Notes under the pieces: generated by a model
What the model saw: only the letters and a program-made list of their open reading frames with translations
Databases searched by the model: none
What the model was told of the DNA's origin: nothing
Program-made: the position numbers and the translations under genes
Assembly: GCA_037974665.1 (NCBI GenBank)
Contig: CM075782.1
Span: 43,390,851-43,454,850 of the forward strand
Source of the DNA: Ehretia macrophylla
Lineage: Eukaryota; Streptophyta; Magnoliopsida; Boraginales; Ehretiaceae
Length of the DNA: 64,000 nt
Direction of reading: 5' to 3'
Part shown: positions 34,616 to 48,200 of the stretch, piece by piece
Layout: every line of letters begins with the position of its first letter
Position numbering within the stretch: position 1 is the first letter of the stretch

Positions 34616-34987
34616 TAACGCAGAACGGAAGCACTTCTAGATACGTTTTAGGAAACGCCTCGCTACGAGGATATTATTAAACTAATAAAACTCTAGGATG
34701 CTAGAGAAAAATAACAATATATGAAAATAAATAAATTGAAAGGTGTCTAAAATAGGCTACAAAGCCATCTATTTATACTAGCTAAACTAATCCTAATCCA
34801 CCTAGGATAAGCTAATCCTATTCTATAAGGAAATCCTATCCTAGATAGGTAAACTAAAACACAATAAATATTAAAAGAAAACATAAAATAAAATAGTATT
34901 GACTTGTAGGCCTAATTAGAAGTCTTTCTCTTGGTCTTGGCCCAATTAATCTGGTCCATTAACGAATCTTCATCTTGTTCCGCATCA
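34616..34987 (-). repeat. Gypsy B left LTR (3' LTR)
   Basis: It starts TAACGCAGAACGG, ends CCGCATCA, and is preceded by TAAAA. The integrase frame again runs into it. Confidence 0.83.
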
Positions 34988-35573
34988 ATCCCTCCCACTT
35001 GAGAAAAACTCGTCCTCGAGTTTAAGTCTGGATATGCAGCCTCTTCCTCTGGAAAATATTTATATAAGTCTGCCACATTGAACGTTTTGAAAATTCCCCA
35101 ATTGTTGGGAAGATCAACCACATAGGTATTATCATTGATCTTCTTTGTAATCCTGTATGGCCCATATTTCTTAGGACTGAACTTGTTGTATGTGCCAACT
35201 GGAAATCTCTCTTTGTGTAAATATACCATGATAAAATCCCCTTCTCTAAACACTTTCGAACGCCGGTATTTGTCTGTAGCTTTGTATTTAACATTAGAAG
35301 CTTGAATGTGTTGCTTGACTTGTTCTTGAATTTCCTGCACTTGATGTGCCATTTTGTTAGCAGCATTGCTGGTATCTAGGAGTTTAGGTAAACAAGCTAG
35401 ATCCAGTGCATGTTTCGGCACCTTTGTATAAACAATGGCAAAAGGCGAAGCTCCAGTAGAACGATGAACAAAATTATTATAGGCAAAATTCAGCCTAGGC
35501 ATGTGCAGCGAATTAAATTTCCCAAGGTCTTGTTGGTGACTTCAGTTTAGCCATCCGTTTGAGAATGCACAGT

Positions 35574-37318
35574 TGATGTGACTGTATTTGTAGCACTCAA
35601 ACCATAGTATTTGTACTGCATTTGCATCTTAACTCTAGAATAAATGCAACACTTTGATACTTTCGATGCAATGTAGAAAAATACTGAAAAGTGAAAAATT
35701 AGGCCCGAAGTGATCCAAATTGCAAGTCAATAAGTAAGAATGGGGAAGCACAAGAAGCTGTTGAAGAATGAAGCTGAAAGAGAAGAAATTTGGCCGAAAC
35801 TAGCACAAAATCAGACTCGGAACATTGACCCAGATGATCTCAAACAGTGACCCATGTCCGTTTTTGGCAAATCATATCCGTTTTTTGGGTAAAAATAGCC
35901 TTCTGAGCAAAACATAGGACTTTAGTCTAGTGCGCAGCGTGATTTTAGCCAAATTCTATTGTTTGGAGGGTCAAAACAGTGAAAAACGCCCAAAAATGTT
36001 GTGGTCAACAATCCGGTCAAAATCAACAAATTCAAAAAGTCAACTTTTCTTAGAATTTTGCCTATAAATAGAGCATCAACCCTTTGAGAATTTTTGGAGT
36101 TAATTTTGGAGTATTATCAATATTTTTGATATAATTCCGAGTTAAATCCATTTAGTTTTAAGTTTAGTTTTAGTTAATTAAGTAGTAGTAGAATAAGGAG
36201 GAAGTCCCGCCTAAGTAGCTCTTATTCGGGAAAATTTTGCCCGAATAACTATTTTTAGGGGAAAGTCCAACCCGAATAGTTTTTAGTCGGCGGAAGTTCT
36301 GCCCGAATAGTTTTCAATAGGAAAACTCTTATTCGGGGGAAATTCATCCCTAGTAGCTCTTATTCGGGGGAAATTAGTTCCATCCGAATAATTATTTTGC
36401 ATTGGACCTCTGCTCAAATTTTGGGAATCAGAAATACGCGTTCGTCAATACGGGGGAGCCTTTCTTGACTCTCTTTTATTTACTTAACTCGTATTCATTT
36501 ATGTCTAAATAGATTTATCTCTAGGGGTGAATATTGTAAATAACAGTATTTTAATATATGGTAATGGATTTAGTTTATTTAATTTAAATTGAAATGTATG
36601 GCTTATTTTAATTCAGTAATGTCTTCATACGTAATGTTTTTCAGTAGATGTATGATTACTTTACTATTAAATATTGTCTTTCATAACGTAATACTTTTAA
36701 GTAAATGGTATGATTACTTTACTTTCATCCCATGTATCCATGCTTTAATAGTGAATCAAAAATAGCTTGACAATCTTAGATTCCATGAACTATAGGTAAT
36801 GCTTTTAAGTAGACCATAGTTTCTAAACCCGTAAGGAGAAGTTGATTGCTTAGTCGAAATAGACCTTTTACACCAGGTTGCAAAGACAGTTCCATACTAT
36901 GGCTCTAATGCTCGTAGATGGCACAACACCTACATCAGAGTTAGTAATCGGGATTTTAATAAGCTAAGTTAATTGACTAGGTTAAATGCTTGTAGCTTAA
37001 CCCTTTCATAAAATCAGATAATTTTGAATACCGAGTCTAGCTTAATTGCCTCATTTACATATTCGACCCCTAGATCACTACCCCTTGCATTCATATTTAG
37101 TTAGTTTAATTTAGTTGTAGTATAATCAAACACCCTGTACAAACTGTCACTTACCGCTTTAAACACTTTCACACACTACTTCACCAACTTGCTAACGCGC
37201 TTCCCTATGGTACGATTCCGCACTTATAGCACACTACACTATGAAGATTCGTGCACTTGTGGGTTATTAAAACTTGGTCATTTTGCACCTAATTATAACA
37301 CACTGTTTGAACGCATCA
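35574..37318 (+). mobile_element. Solo LTR, 1.75 kb (family member 1)
   Basis: It starts TGATGTGACTGTATTTG and ends GCATCA. It lies in the integrase part of gypsy B at a point that is uninterrupted in gypsy A (near 9400). The flanks ACAGT (35569-35573) and GCATT (37319-37323) fit a decayed 5 bp duplication of GCAGT, the sequence in copy A. Inside are a TATA-like TATAAATAG near 36064 and, at 36195-36400, a run of CTTATTCGGG / CCCGAATA motifs in both orientations. No internal element sequence remains, so it is a recombined solo LTR. Confidence 0.88.
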
Positions 37319-39211
37319 GCATTACTACTGAATTTCAAGCTGGCATCAAAACGCTTCCACAAAGGAAGCCAAAAATGTGACAAGAATTTAGATTCCCTGT
37401 CAGAAGTGATAGATTTAGGTACTCCATGTAGGCGCACCACTTCCTGGAAAAATAACCTCGCAATATGTACTGCATCTGATGTTTTCCTGCAAGGAATAAA
37501 ATGTGCCATCTTGGAGAATCGATCCACGACTACAAATATAGAATCAACTCCTCTCTGAGTTCTTGGTAACCCCATAATGAAGTCCATGGACAAATCTTCC
37601 CAAATATTCTCTGCAACAGGCAAGGGCATATAAAGACCTGTATTTTGTGTCTGACCTTTTGCTGTTTGACAAATTGGGCATTTTCGCACAATTTTTCCCA
37701 TATCTCTTTTTAACTGTGGCCAGTAATACCTTTCTTCCACACTGGCTATAGTTTTATCTTTACCCAAATGTCCACCTAAGCCACCTCCATGCAAGTCATG
37801 AATAATATTCTCGCGCAAGGATAGCTTGGGAATACATAGTTGGTTACCTTTAAATAAAAATTCATCATGGACATAGTAATCCCCTGTGGGTTGGCTCTGC
37901 ATGTATCTCTTCCAAATGAGACGAAAATCTTCGTCGTCTACATGCAACCCTTTCAAACAATCGAACCCCACAATTTCAGCACTCAGTGTGACGAGTAAGC
38001 TGGCACGACAACTTAAGGCATCTGCGACACAATTTGCCTTACTTGACTTATGTTTAATAACATATGGGAATTGCTCCAAATAAGAAGCCCAACGTGCATA
38101 CATTTTATTCAGATGTCACTGATTCTTGAAGTGTTTAAGTGTTTCATGATCTGAATAAATAACAATTCACACGGGATTAAATAGTATTCCCATTGTTGTA
38201 GAGCTCGAATGATAGCATATAGTTCCTACTTATTTGTGGACCATTTTCTGTGTGCTTCACTTAGCTTTTCACTATAGAAGGCGACGGGTCTACTTTCTTG
38301 GGATAACACTGCACCAATCCCCACTCCACTTGCATCTTTTTTTACCTCGAAAACTTTCTCAAAATCTGGTAAGGCCAAGACAGGTACAGTGGTCAATTTT
38401 TCTTTAATAACTGCAAAGCTTTTGTCCACCTTTTCAATCCACATAAATTTTTCTTTCTTCAAACATTCAGTAATTGGAGCTGCTAGGTTGCTGAAATTTT
38501 TAATAAACCTGCGATAGAATGCAGCTAAGCCATGAAAATTTCTTACCTTGCTAACGGTTTTAGGGGTTGGCCATTCTTGGATGGCACGAACCTTCTCAAC
38601 GTCCACATGAATTCCCTCTGTGCTTACTATGAATCCCAAAAATACCAAGTGATCCGTCAAGAAGTGACACTTCTTTAAATTTACAAACAATTTATTTTCT
38701 CACAATGTGCTAAGGATTTGGCGCAAATGTTCCAAGTGTTCTTCTTTGATGTGACTGTATATTAGAATATCATCAAAATAAACAACAAAAAATTTCCCAA
38801 TGAAGGGCTTGAGTACTTGGTTCATTAGTCGCATGAAAGTGCTCGGAGCATTGGACAAGCCAAAAGGCATCACTAACCATTCATACAATCCTTCTCATGT
38901 TTTGAAAGTTATTTTCCACTCATCCCCAAGCCTAATATGAATCTGGTGATATCTACTCCGAAGGTCAATTTTGGAGAACACTACAGATCCTTGTAGTTGA
39001 TCCAACATGTCATCCAATCGAGATATGGGGAAGCAATATTTTATAGTGATTTTATTAATGGCTCTGTTGTCAACACACATTCGCCAACTCCCATCCTTCT
39101 TTGGTATCAGTAATATAGGTACAACACATGGGCTCATACTTTCACGAATGTACCCTTTTCGCAATAATCCTTCAATCTTTTTCCCGGAGTATCTCGTTTT
39201 CTTTAGGACTC

Positions 39212-40897
39212 TGATGTGACTGTATTTGCAGCACTCAAACCGTTGTGTTTGTACTATATTTGCATCTTAACTCTGGAATAAAATGCAACACTTTTTATAC
39301 TTTCGATGCAATGTATGTTGATACCAAAAAGTGAAGAATTAGACCCGAAATGATCCAAATTACAAGTCAAGAAGTAAGAATGGGAAAGCACGAGAAAAGG
39401 TGGAAGAATTAATCATATAGAGAAGAACTTTGGCCGAAACTAGTATGAAATCGGACTCAGAACATTGACTTGTATGATCTTAAATAGTGACCCATGTCTC
39501 TTTTTGGCAAATCATACCAATTTTTTGAGTAGAAATGGCCTTGTGAGCAAAATGCAGGACAAAGTCCTGCGCACGGCGAGATTTTAGCCAAATTCCATCA
39601 TTTGGAGGGTCAAAACAGTAAAAAACGCCCGAAGATGCCGCGGTCAACGTCCGGTCAAAGTCAACAAATTCAAAAGTCAACTTTCTCAAAATTTTGCTTA
39701 TAAATAGGGCATCAACCCTTTGAGAATTTGGTAATTAATTTTGGAATATTGTCAATATATTTTGCATAATTTTGAGTTAATTATAGTTAGTTTTAATTTT
39801 AGTGGTAATTAATTAATTAATAGGATATGGGGGAAGTCCCGCCTAGGTAGCTCTTATTCGGAAAAATTTTTCCCGAATAGCTACTTTTAAGGGAAAATCC
39901 GACCCAAGTAGTTATTAGTTGGGAGAAGTTCTGCCCGAATAGTTTTTAATAGAAAAGCTCTTATTCGGGATAAATTCATCCCTGGTAGCTCTTTTTCGGG
40001 GGAAATTAGTTCCGCCCGAATAGCTATTTTGCGTCGAAATTCTGCTCAAATTTTAGGAATAAAAAATACGCGTTCGTCGATATGGGAGAGCCTTTCTTGA
40101 CTCTCTTTTATTTATAGAATTCGTATTCAATTATGTCTGAGTAGATTGATATCTAAGGAAGAATATTATAAATGATAGTCTTTTAATATATGGTCTTAGA
40201 TTCAGTTTATTCAATTCTAAATTGCAATGTATGGTTTGCTTTAATTCAGTATTGTATTTCATACGTAATGTTTTTAAGTAGATGTTATGATTGCTTTACT
40301 TTCATGTCATAATATTATGCTTGTAGTTGATATTATGATTGCGTTACTTTCGTTCCATATAATTTTTTTAATCATGAATCTATAAGTTGTACCATAGATT
40401 CCATGAAACTATAGGTTGTACCAGAGTTTCTATCTGTAAGGTTAATTCTTTAGTTTAGTTTGCCTTGTTGTACTTGGTTAAAATAAACTAAGTAGATTAA
40501 CTAGATCTATAACTTTTAGCTTAACCAGGTGTATGCTTGTAGCTTAAGCCCTTGCATAGAATTAGATAACTTGGATGTCGAGCCTAGATTAATTTTTTCA
40601 TTTACATATTCGACCCCTAGATCACCATCTCTCGTATTCCACTAATACTTAACTTAACTTAGATAATTTAGTTAGTTGTAGAATAATTTACATTTCAGCA
40701 CGTCACTCAAATAAATCTACAAACCTGTCACTTAAGTGCTTTAACAATTTCACACTACTTCACTAACTTAACTAACAAGCTTTCTTGTAGTACGATTCTG
40801 CACTCATAGCATACTACACTATGAAGATCCGTGCACTTGCGGGTATTTTAACTTGGTTTATTTTACACACTTTTCACACGCCCACCTGGTTGCATCA
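39212..40897 (+). mobile_element. Solo LTR, 1.69 kb (family member 2)
   Basis: Same ends as member 1 (TGATGTGACTG ... TTGCATCA), with a perfect 5 bp target duplication GACTC (39207-39211, 40898-40902). Gypsy A has the empty site GGACTCATTCG near 11280. A TATA-like TATAAATAG lies near 39700 and the TTATTCGGG / CCCGAATAG array at about 39840-40030. Confidence 0.93.
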
Positions 40898-41449
40898 GAC
40901 TCATTCGGTAGTGGGGAAGGTTTCGTAGATTTGTACCTAGCATGAGATCAATGTGGTGCTAGATATCTTGTCTGGGTGGCAGTCTTTCTGGAAAAACTTC
41001 AGGAACAACCTCTTTAAATTCCTTCAAAAGGGACTGAACCTCCTATGGAATGTCTTCCTCTGTACGTTCTTCCCCCTTGACAACGAGTACGTAAGTCTCG
41101 CCTATCTCCTTAGTATCCTTGATAAATTCATCTGCAAATTTTGCAATGGTGAGGAAGGATTTGCCTTCTTCTTTGGCCTGTGAAACATTTTTCTTATTGC
41201 TAGGAAAGATGGCAATTTTCTTTCCATTCCACCAGAAGATATAAATATTGGATCGTCCATTGCAACGATGTCATATTACCAAGGACACCCAAGTAATATG
41301 TGATATGCATCCATATCAATTACATCACAAACGACTTCTACCTTATACAACTTCCCGATAGAGATTGAGACTTTGCCATGCTGATGTTGAAGAATTGTAA
41401 TAGTGATAATCACAATTCCTAGGATTATAACCTTGGTTTTGGTGCCACC

Positions 41450-41822
41450 TGACGCAGAACGGAAGCAATTCTAGTTATGTTGTAGGAAACGCATCGCTAA
41501 GAGGATATTATTAAACTAATAAAACTCTAGGATGCTAGAGAAAAATAATAATATATGAAAATAAAAAAATTGAAAGGTGTCTAAAATAGGCTACAAAGCC
41601 ATCTATTTATACTAGGTAAACTAATCATAATCGACCTAGGATAAGCTAATCATATTCTATAAGGAAATCGTATCGTAGATAGGATAAACTAAAACACAAT
41701 AAATATTAAAAGAAAACATAAAATAAAATAGTATTGACTTGTAGGCCCAGTTAGAAGTCTTTCTCTTGGTCTTGGCCCGATTAATCTGGTTCATTAACGA
41801 ATCTTTATCTTGTTCTGCATCT
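41450..41822 (-). repeat. Gypsy B right LTR (5' LTR)
   Basis: It starts TGACGCAGAACGG and is followed by TAAAA at 41823-41827. Both B-copy LTRs match those of copy A. Confidence 0.83.
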
Positions 41823-43062
41823 TAAAATTCATGCGCCGCCTGTTCAATTTCTACATGTGCAATTCTTTGGCTGAATTCTCTTTCATGCTGCATTTTCCTT
41901 TCTTTCTTTTCATCCTTCTTTGTCTGCTACTTTTGCATGCTTGTCTAAATTTATTGCATCAATACAGCTAAGTAAGATCATTTTTCTCAACAAATGACAA
42001 AAGTGACTTTGCCTATCATCACAACAAAAAAACTTGTTTTTACAACGGATCGTCGCCAAATTGGCGACAGTACGGTGACAGAAGCTGATGTCGCCCATTT
42101 GGTGACAATTTGGTGACGTTTTGGAGACGATCTACATACGCCGTCACCAAGTCATCTCCAATTGGCGACAATATGGTGACAACATCATATGTCGTTTCCA
42201 AAAGTGACCATATGGTAACTACTTGGTGACGGATAATGACATGTAGTCACCCTGCCATCGCCAATTAGTTGCCAATTGGCGACAATATGGAGACGACATC
42301 ATATGTCGTCTCCAAAAGTGACCATATGGTGACAACTTGGTGACGAATAATGACATGTAGTCACCCTGCCGTCGCCAAAAAATATGTTTCCATTTAGTCC
42401 TCATTATTATCAATTTGATGTAAACACTCTCACTTTTGTAACTGTTAGGACTAAAGTGAATATGAAAACCAATATTATTGACGGTACATGAAATCATTGT
42501 CGGTATTTATAATACAAACAATTAGTTCTAAGTTTACCTTTACCAATTTATGAGTGCTTTTAAAGCATTAAATTTAATTACGTGTTAGATTGAATATTAT
42601 TGTAAAATATTAAGATGAATTATTTTAATTATCGATTATACATACAGCTATACTCACTATTAGTTTTTCCTTCTTAAATTTTAAGAAGATGTTATGTATA
42701 AACAATTAGTTGTTCGAAATCAACAAAATGAATTTAAAAATAAAGCATTTTATCATAAGAGTTAATACATTACAAACATAAAATTAATTTTACATTCCCA
42801 ATTAATAAAGGATTACACATCATCCTTCATTAATACAATAACACAACGAATTAATACCTAACATAATTAAATATTACAATTTATTTGCTCGAAATACATG
42901 AACACACCTACTTAATACCTAACATAGTACATCATGATCACTAAAACATAACATCCGGACACTACACATCAACTAGAAGAACGTAATAACATTGTTACCA
43001 GCAGGTAACAAATTGTACTAATGCTTCCAACTAGGGACGGAGCCAGGAATTTTTGTCAGTGG

Positions 43063-43400
43063 GGGCTAAAATTTATAATTTTTGAACTATACGAGTATTT
43101 TTTTTCAAAAAATACATAGAATTTTAACATTTTTATGGGCTAGTGAGGGCTAAAATCTATAATTTTTGAACTACACGAGTACTTTTATTTTTTAGTGAGG
43201 GCTAATTAATTTTTTTTAACTAAAAATACATAGATATCTAATTTTTTTTTCAAAAAATACATAAAAATTTGAACATTTTTATGGACCAGTGGGGGCTAAA
43301 ATTCATAATTTTTGAACTATACTAGTACTTTTATTTTTCAGTGGGGGCTAATTAATTTTTTTTAACTAAAAATGCATAGATATCTAATTTTTTTTTATTC
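43063..43400. repeat. Tandem repeat around GGGGGCTAAAATTTATAA
   Basis: Four related segments of about 80-120 bp repeat GGGCTAAAAT(T/C)(T/C)ATAATTT, TTTGAACTATAC and AAAAATACATA. They follow GGACGGAGCCAGGAATTTTT at 43035, a phrase that begins a widespread plant repeat. Confidence 0.7.
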
Positions 43401-43789
43401 TTAATATATAGAAATATTAAGGGTAATAGTTTGGGCAATAGATCCGCATCATTTCATCTTGAACAAGTTGGCCTACTTCGGCATTAGAAATGTATCATTC
43501 ATACTTTGGTGGAGCATTTAGACCAAGTTGGGGTTTTATATATTTGCTCGGACTTGGATACTTTTCTATTGTATCCACTTTATCTTTAGTAACTCGAACA
43601 GAATCTGATTGGTGTTGTTGATCCTTACTCATCCTTCAAACAAATTAGATGAAATCTACAATTGAAAATTTGAGAGGCTGTGAGAATACGCAATTCCAAG
43701 TGCTATTTATAGAAACCAGGTCATTGAATGCTATTTCGACAACTTGGCGACAGTATGGAGACAATGGATCAATTTTTTAATATGTTAAG

Positions 43790-44470
43790 ATATGGACGAA
43801 TGGTTTGCGAACACGTGATTGCGTATCATTTGTCTTGGATGGGTGAAATAATTGGGGACATGGCGTGCACGCTACTTTGGATGGTTAAAAAGTTATTGAA
43901 CCCATCTCCCTTGCAAAATGGGGCCTTGCTAGTTCAGACGACCGTCTGCCACGTGGTAGCGTATAACATGTTCTCATAGTATTAATGACAAGATTGATCA
44001 ATGGTTCGTATGATAGCTCGTGACGATTAATATTAGTGACGGGACTTCACGGCATTGATAAAAGTTTTAAAATTTGTGATGATGTATACATTAATTATAA
44101 CAAAGAAGAAAAAAAATTATTTTTGTAGGAGACGTAAATGTAGGGATATCAATATGTCAAATCATTATTGACATGCATTCCCCGCTAACCATTGCATTCG
44201 AAACCTATTATTTCGCAATGTCACATCCCAAACGTGGCCCTGACATTTCTTTATGTTTAGCACCATGGTTCGCGGGCACGTGATTGCCTACCATTGGTCT
44301 TTGATGGGTCAAATAATTAGGGCCAAGAAATTGCATGCTACTCTGACACTTTTAAAAGTTGCTCAAGCCATCTCCCTTGCAAAACGGGGCCCTGCCAGTT
44401 CAGACGATCGTCTGCCACGTGTTGATTATAACATGTTCTCATAGTAATAATTATAAGATTGATCAATGGT
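43790..44470. repeat. Direct duplication of ~215 bp inside CACTA 2
   Basis: 43797-44010 and 44264-44475 are about 80% alike by eye, sharing CACGTGATTGC, CCATCTCCCTTGCAAAA, AGTTCAGACGA and ATAACATGTTCTCATAGTA. The short open frames they carry also match each other, but no known protein was recognised. Confidence 0.7.
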
Positions 44471-44479
44471 ACGTTTGAA

Positions 44480-45165
44480 TTGACGTGTGTATAAGGATTG
44501 GTGGCGGGACTTGACGGCATTTATAAATCTATATATGGTTGAATTTAAGTTGTTTAATTAAAAAAAAATGCTTTTAGAATTGTAACATATTTTATTAATT
44601 TACAAGTACGTTAGTTAAATAATTGTTTAATTCAATACTTTTAATAACTATTTAAAAGTATTGTGTTTATTTAATTAATTATACAATATTTATGGATTAT
44701 TAAAATATTTTGAAATTCTATAACTTTCACATTGTATATATGAGCCTAATGGAAAACTAATTCAATAATAAAATCAGTTTATTCATATTCTGTACGTGAT
44801 ATGAGAAATAATAAAAATATAATTAATATAAGATTTAAATTTAAAATATAAATTATTTATTTATTACTTATCTATTTTTCAAAATTACTACATAATAGTC
44901 AATTTTTGGTTGAGAATCAATTTCGCACAATAATTAATGAATTAACTTAATTAACATTATATTTTTATAAGCTTTTTAGTTAGAAAAAAAATTACTAATT
45001 CAATAATTTGTAGTTTGATAAAAGCTTAATTATAAAAAATATAAAATCGTATTTTATTTTCTCATCTGGTTATAAAATTTGAACCAAGATATTTTAATAT
45101 GTCAAATTTTAATGTCCGCTAAATAATTATAACAAAAAAGAAAAAAAAATTAAGCTTTGTCACAG
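44480..45165. other. AT-rich filler in CACTA 2
   Basis: Extremely AT-rich sequence without recognised genes or element ends. Confidence 0.5.
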
Positions 45166-45246
45166 CTGGGCTTCCAAATGGAGACGGCTTAGTCCGTTTG
45201 GTTGTCTCCAAAAGGAGACGCCCAGCGGGACTCTCCAAATGGAGAC

Positions 45247-48200
45247 TGTCACGACCCCATTTTCTTAATCTTTATAATGGTTCATAATTCCAAAATAACG
45301 ACACAGACGAGAGTAAAATTAACTTATGAAGGCTTTGAAATCTGGAATCGTGATACCACGGGCTTAAGAAGATCACTCCTCTTAGGTTCGCAAAGGCACA
45401 AGACACTGGCATGAGTTTCGATTTTCCCCGAACCAAACATTAGGTGACATTCAAGTTGCTAATCATTACTATTACACCATCTGTTAATAATTTAATTCTA
45501 ATAAACGCATTATACAAACTTCATCACTAATAATTAAAATTACAACCATCGGATATATATTAACAAGACCTAGATCTTCCAATGTTCAATAGCTACCTAT
45601 CTACAACCCGTGAATCCAAAAGAATAATTACAATAAATAAAGTTGTTCAATATTAACATAGCTTAACACCCTAAACAACATTAACAACAAGCATGATCAC
45701 AACAAGTAGAAGTCCGACTTGCCACACATGTAAGTCTTGTCCTCAGTTTGAGTCCCTGGCTCGGGCTCAACCTCACCTGAATGATTGTCATGGAAAGGGA
45801 TGAGCTATACTTAGCTCAACGAGGGTTAAAGGTCTTGGTAGGTTTTCGTAAACATTTTTCAACATTTAGAAAGCCCTTCTTGAAAAGTCATGTCATGCAA
45901 ATACAAAACAGTTGATAAGAAACAAGGTAAAAACATGATAAAGGACTAGTTTAAGTATTTATAACAAGTAGTACTAGCAGAGAACATGTATCCCGAACCT
46001 TTAATGAAAAGATAACCAAGCATGTTAACAACAAAATTAAAAATGTGAACAAGTAATCAACTTTTCTCCCAAAATAAGAATGGTTGAACATATAATAAAA
46101 GGATACGGGCAACGCTTTCCTCCGAAGACCTCAAGGGACCAAGTGAGAATGGTTGCAAAAGCTAGAGATGGCCAGTCTCGCTGCTTCATCAATGTTATAA
46201 CCCCATACACCAAATTACAAGGATGAAATCCGGATATACACCCTAATGCCACGGTAGCCTGTCTGTGACGCCCGGGATTTCATCACATATTTCAAAATAA
46301 CTGTTGCATAAAATACTTGTGCATTTCTTGTCTTCTTTAATTATGTTACTATTAGGCACTATTTATAAGATTTTTGACCATCTCGAATGTGCGATTTAAT
46401 ATTTTTCCTAGGTCATATGACACATAATAGGAAACGGGAACTTGTCATTTTGGACTTTCGAGCTCGGGAGCATGTATTTGAAAAATATTTTTCGCATCAT
46501 TTGAATAGTGTTACGTATGTAGTAACATTAAATTCAATTAGTTAACATTTAGCTTGGGTTTCAATTAGTTTGACTAAGTTATATAACATTTGACCTAATA
46601 TTATTTAACTTACTCAAACACATATCATCATATTACCCTTATTCACCTTATACTCATAAAAAAAACAAAAACAAAACTACCCCAAAAAGCTCTTGAAGGC
46701 CGACAGCCCCTAGGGCAAAAGAGGAGGTTTTTTCTTCAACTTTGATGCATGAATTGGACTTTTGGCTTGATCTAGGAAGGATTTGAGGCAACTAAGAGCT
46801 CCTACCACTTGCTTGCATCTTCAAAATTGTGAGGGAGTTGCATTTTCTTTGAGTTTAAAGTTGGTTACATATATGTTGAATTTCTTATATTGTTGAATAT
46901 AGCTATATTGCTTGTCTTGAATGCTTATTATATGATCATTAGAGCCTATAGAACTAACTTTTGTTGTTAGATGACATCCTCCATGGCTAGGAACTTGAAT
47001 CACCCAAAGAAGATGATGAATAGTGTTTGAACTTAGGGCTTTGTAAAAACTTGCTAATTGGATCGAATTGATGCATCATTTAGGTACTCTAGACATTAAG
47101 GAGACTAGTAGAAGGCTCACATGTAGTTAATTTGGCCAAAGTTGAGTTAAAATGCAATATTTGTTAACTTTAAAAAGGGGGTTTTCCACGTTAAGCTATC
47201 CGGGTACATTTGGGCTTTGGATTAGGTATCCTTGGGGTACGGAAGCTCTTTTGGTACTTTCGTTGCGTGAATTTGGGGTCCGGATTGGGTAGTTGTAGTT
47301 AAAACCCGCTTGGGGCCTTCCCGAGCTTTGGTTTCCAAACCGGGTTTTCAAGGTTTGAATAGGTGCCTTTTGACCTTCCTAGGAACGTGGGATGGTTGGC
47401 TTGTTGATTTGAATCCTTAAACCTTGCGTGGGAGAAGAAATCAGAAAGTTAACAATGGGAAAAGATGATTTTGGTTACCTTTGTGCTTATGTGAACTTGA
47501 GGGTGCTTGCGAGAGGTTTACATGCATGATAGGTATGTGTGTTGAGCTATTCATTGAGTTTGTGAGGAATTATGTAACTTGCCTCTTTGTAACTTTGTTG
47601 TTGTTTTATGGTCATTTGGCTTATGTTGTGGATAATTGTGAGGGTGGCCTACTTTGTCGACCTCTTACTTGTTAATTGTTGTTCTTGAATCTCATGGTTT
47701 GGTTTCGGGGTCGCACAACCTTTTCAAACATGGTAGCGTCGAAAAACACAGGCGGCGTCGGGCTTGCCGTGCTCCCTCGACTACCATGGTGCCTATTCCC
47801 TTTCTTACTGAGTATACTCCACTACCCCAGAGGCGTGGTTCACCTACTGGGCATATGGACCTACCTCAGGAGAAAGGGTCGTAGAATCGGGATACATCCG
47901 AAGTATCCCACTTGGTGGAGTAAGGGTTTACTAGTATTTGCGTGAAGTTCGTGACTCGTGGTTCGAGATTGAAGACTTGAAGTAGAACCGTATCCTTTTT
48001 AATGTGGTAAACTACTTGCTATTTAATCTTGTTGTTTATGTTATATATATGTGACATCTTGTGTTGCATATCATATTGCACGCCCCAGTATGTTGTATTA
48101 CCTCCCTCGCTAGGCAACATTGTTGCTCACTCCTCATTTAACATGTTTCAGGAGAAGCTGAGGTGAAAACCCAGCTGATAGCAGTAAAAGAAGAAAAAAA

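Larger units (their letters stand above)
34616..41822 (-). mobile_element. Ty3/gypsy chromovirus, CRM-like, copy B, with two solo LTRs inside
   Basis: The duplicate of copy A: LTRs at 34616-34987 and 41450-41822, and the same TAAAA target duplication (34611-34615, 41823-41827). Pol parts on the minus strand run from the protease region near the right end through reverse transcriptase (about 38.7-39.2 and 40.9-41.1 kb) and RNase H (about 37.9-38.7 kb) to integrase (about 34.9-37.9 kb), interrupted by solo LTRs at 35574-37318 and 39212-40897. Without these it is about 3.4 kb plus LTR length, like copy A. Gag is absent. It is broken by the two insertions plus several other lesions. Confidence 0.88.
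33901..41958 (-). mobile_element. Old Ty1/copia relic, unit II
   Basis: The counterpart of 6313-12355. A short gag piece (33901-34090) runs straight into LTR sequence because leader, primer site and LTR start are deleted. The LTR is then interrupted by gypsy element B (34616-41822) and ends at about 41958 with AAATTTATTGCA. It is a fossil with most of the element gone. Confidence 0.75.

Noticed and set aside
35574-40897. The two same-direction LTRs in gypsy B as ends of a single retroelement
   Set aside because: The sequence between them is collinear with gypsy A, and each LTR has its own target duplication, so they are independent solo LTRs.
47654-47945. Overlapping plus-strand frames in the LTR 46264-48695
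   Set aside because: Two overlapping frames in a non-coding LTR with no domain; the matching part of the 321-2902 LTR has no such frame.
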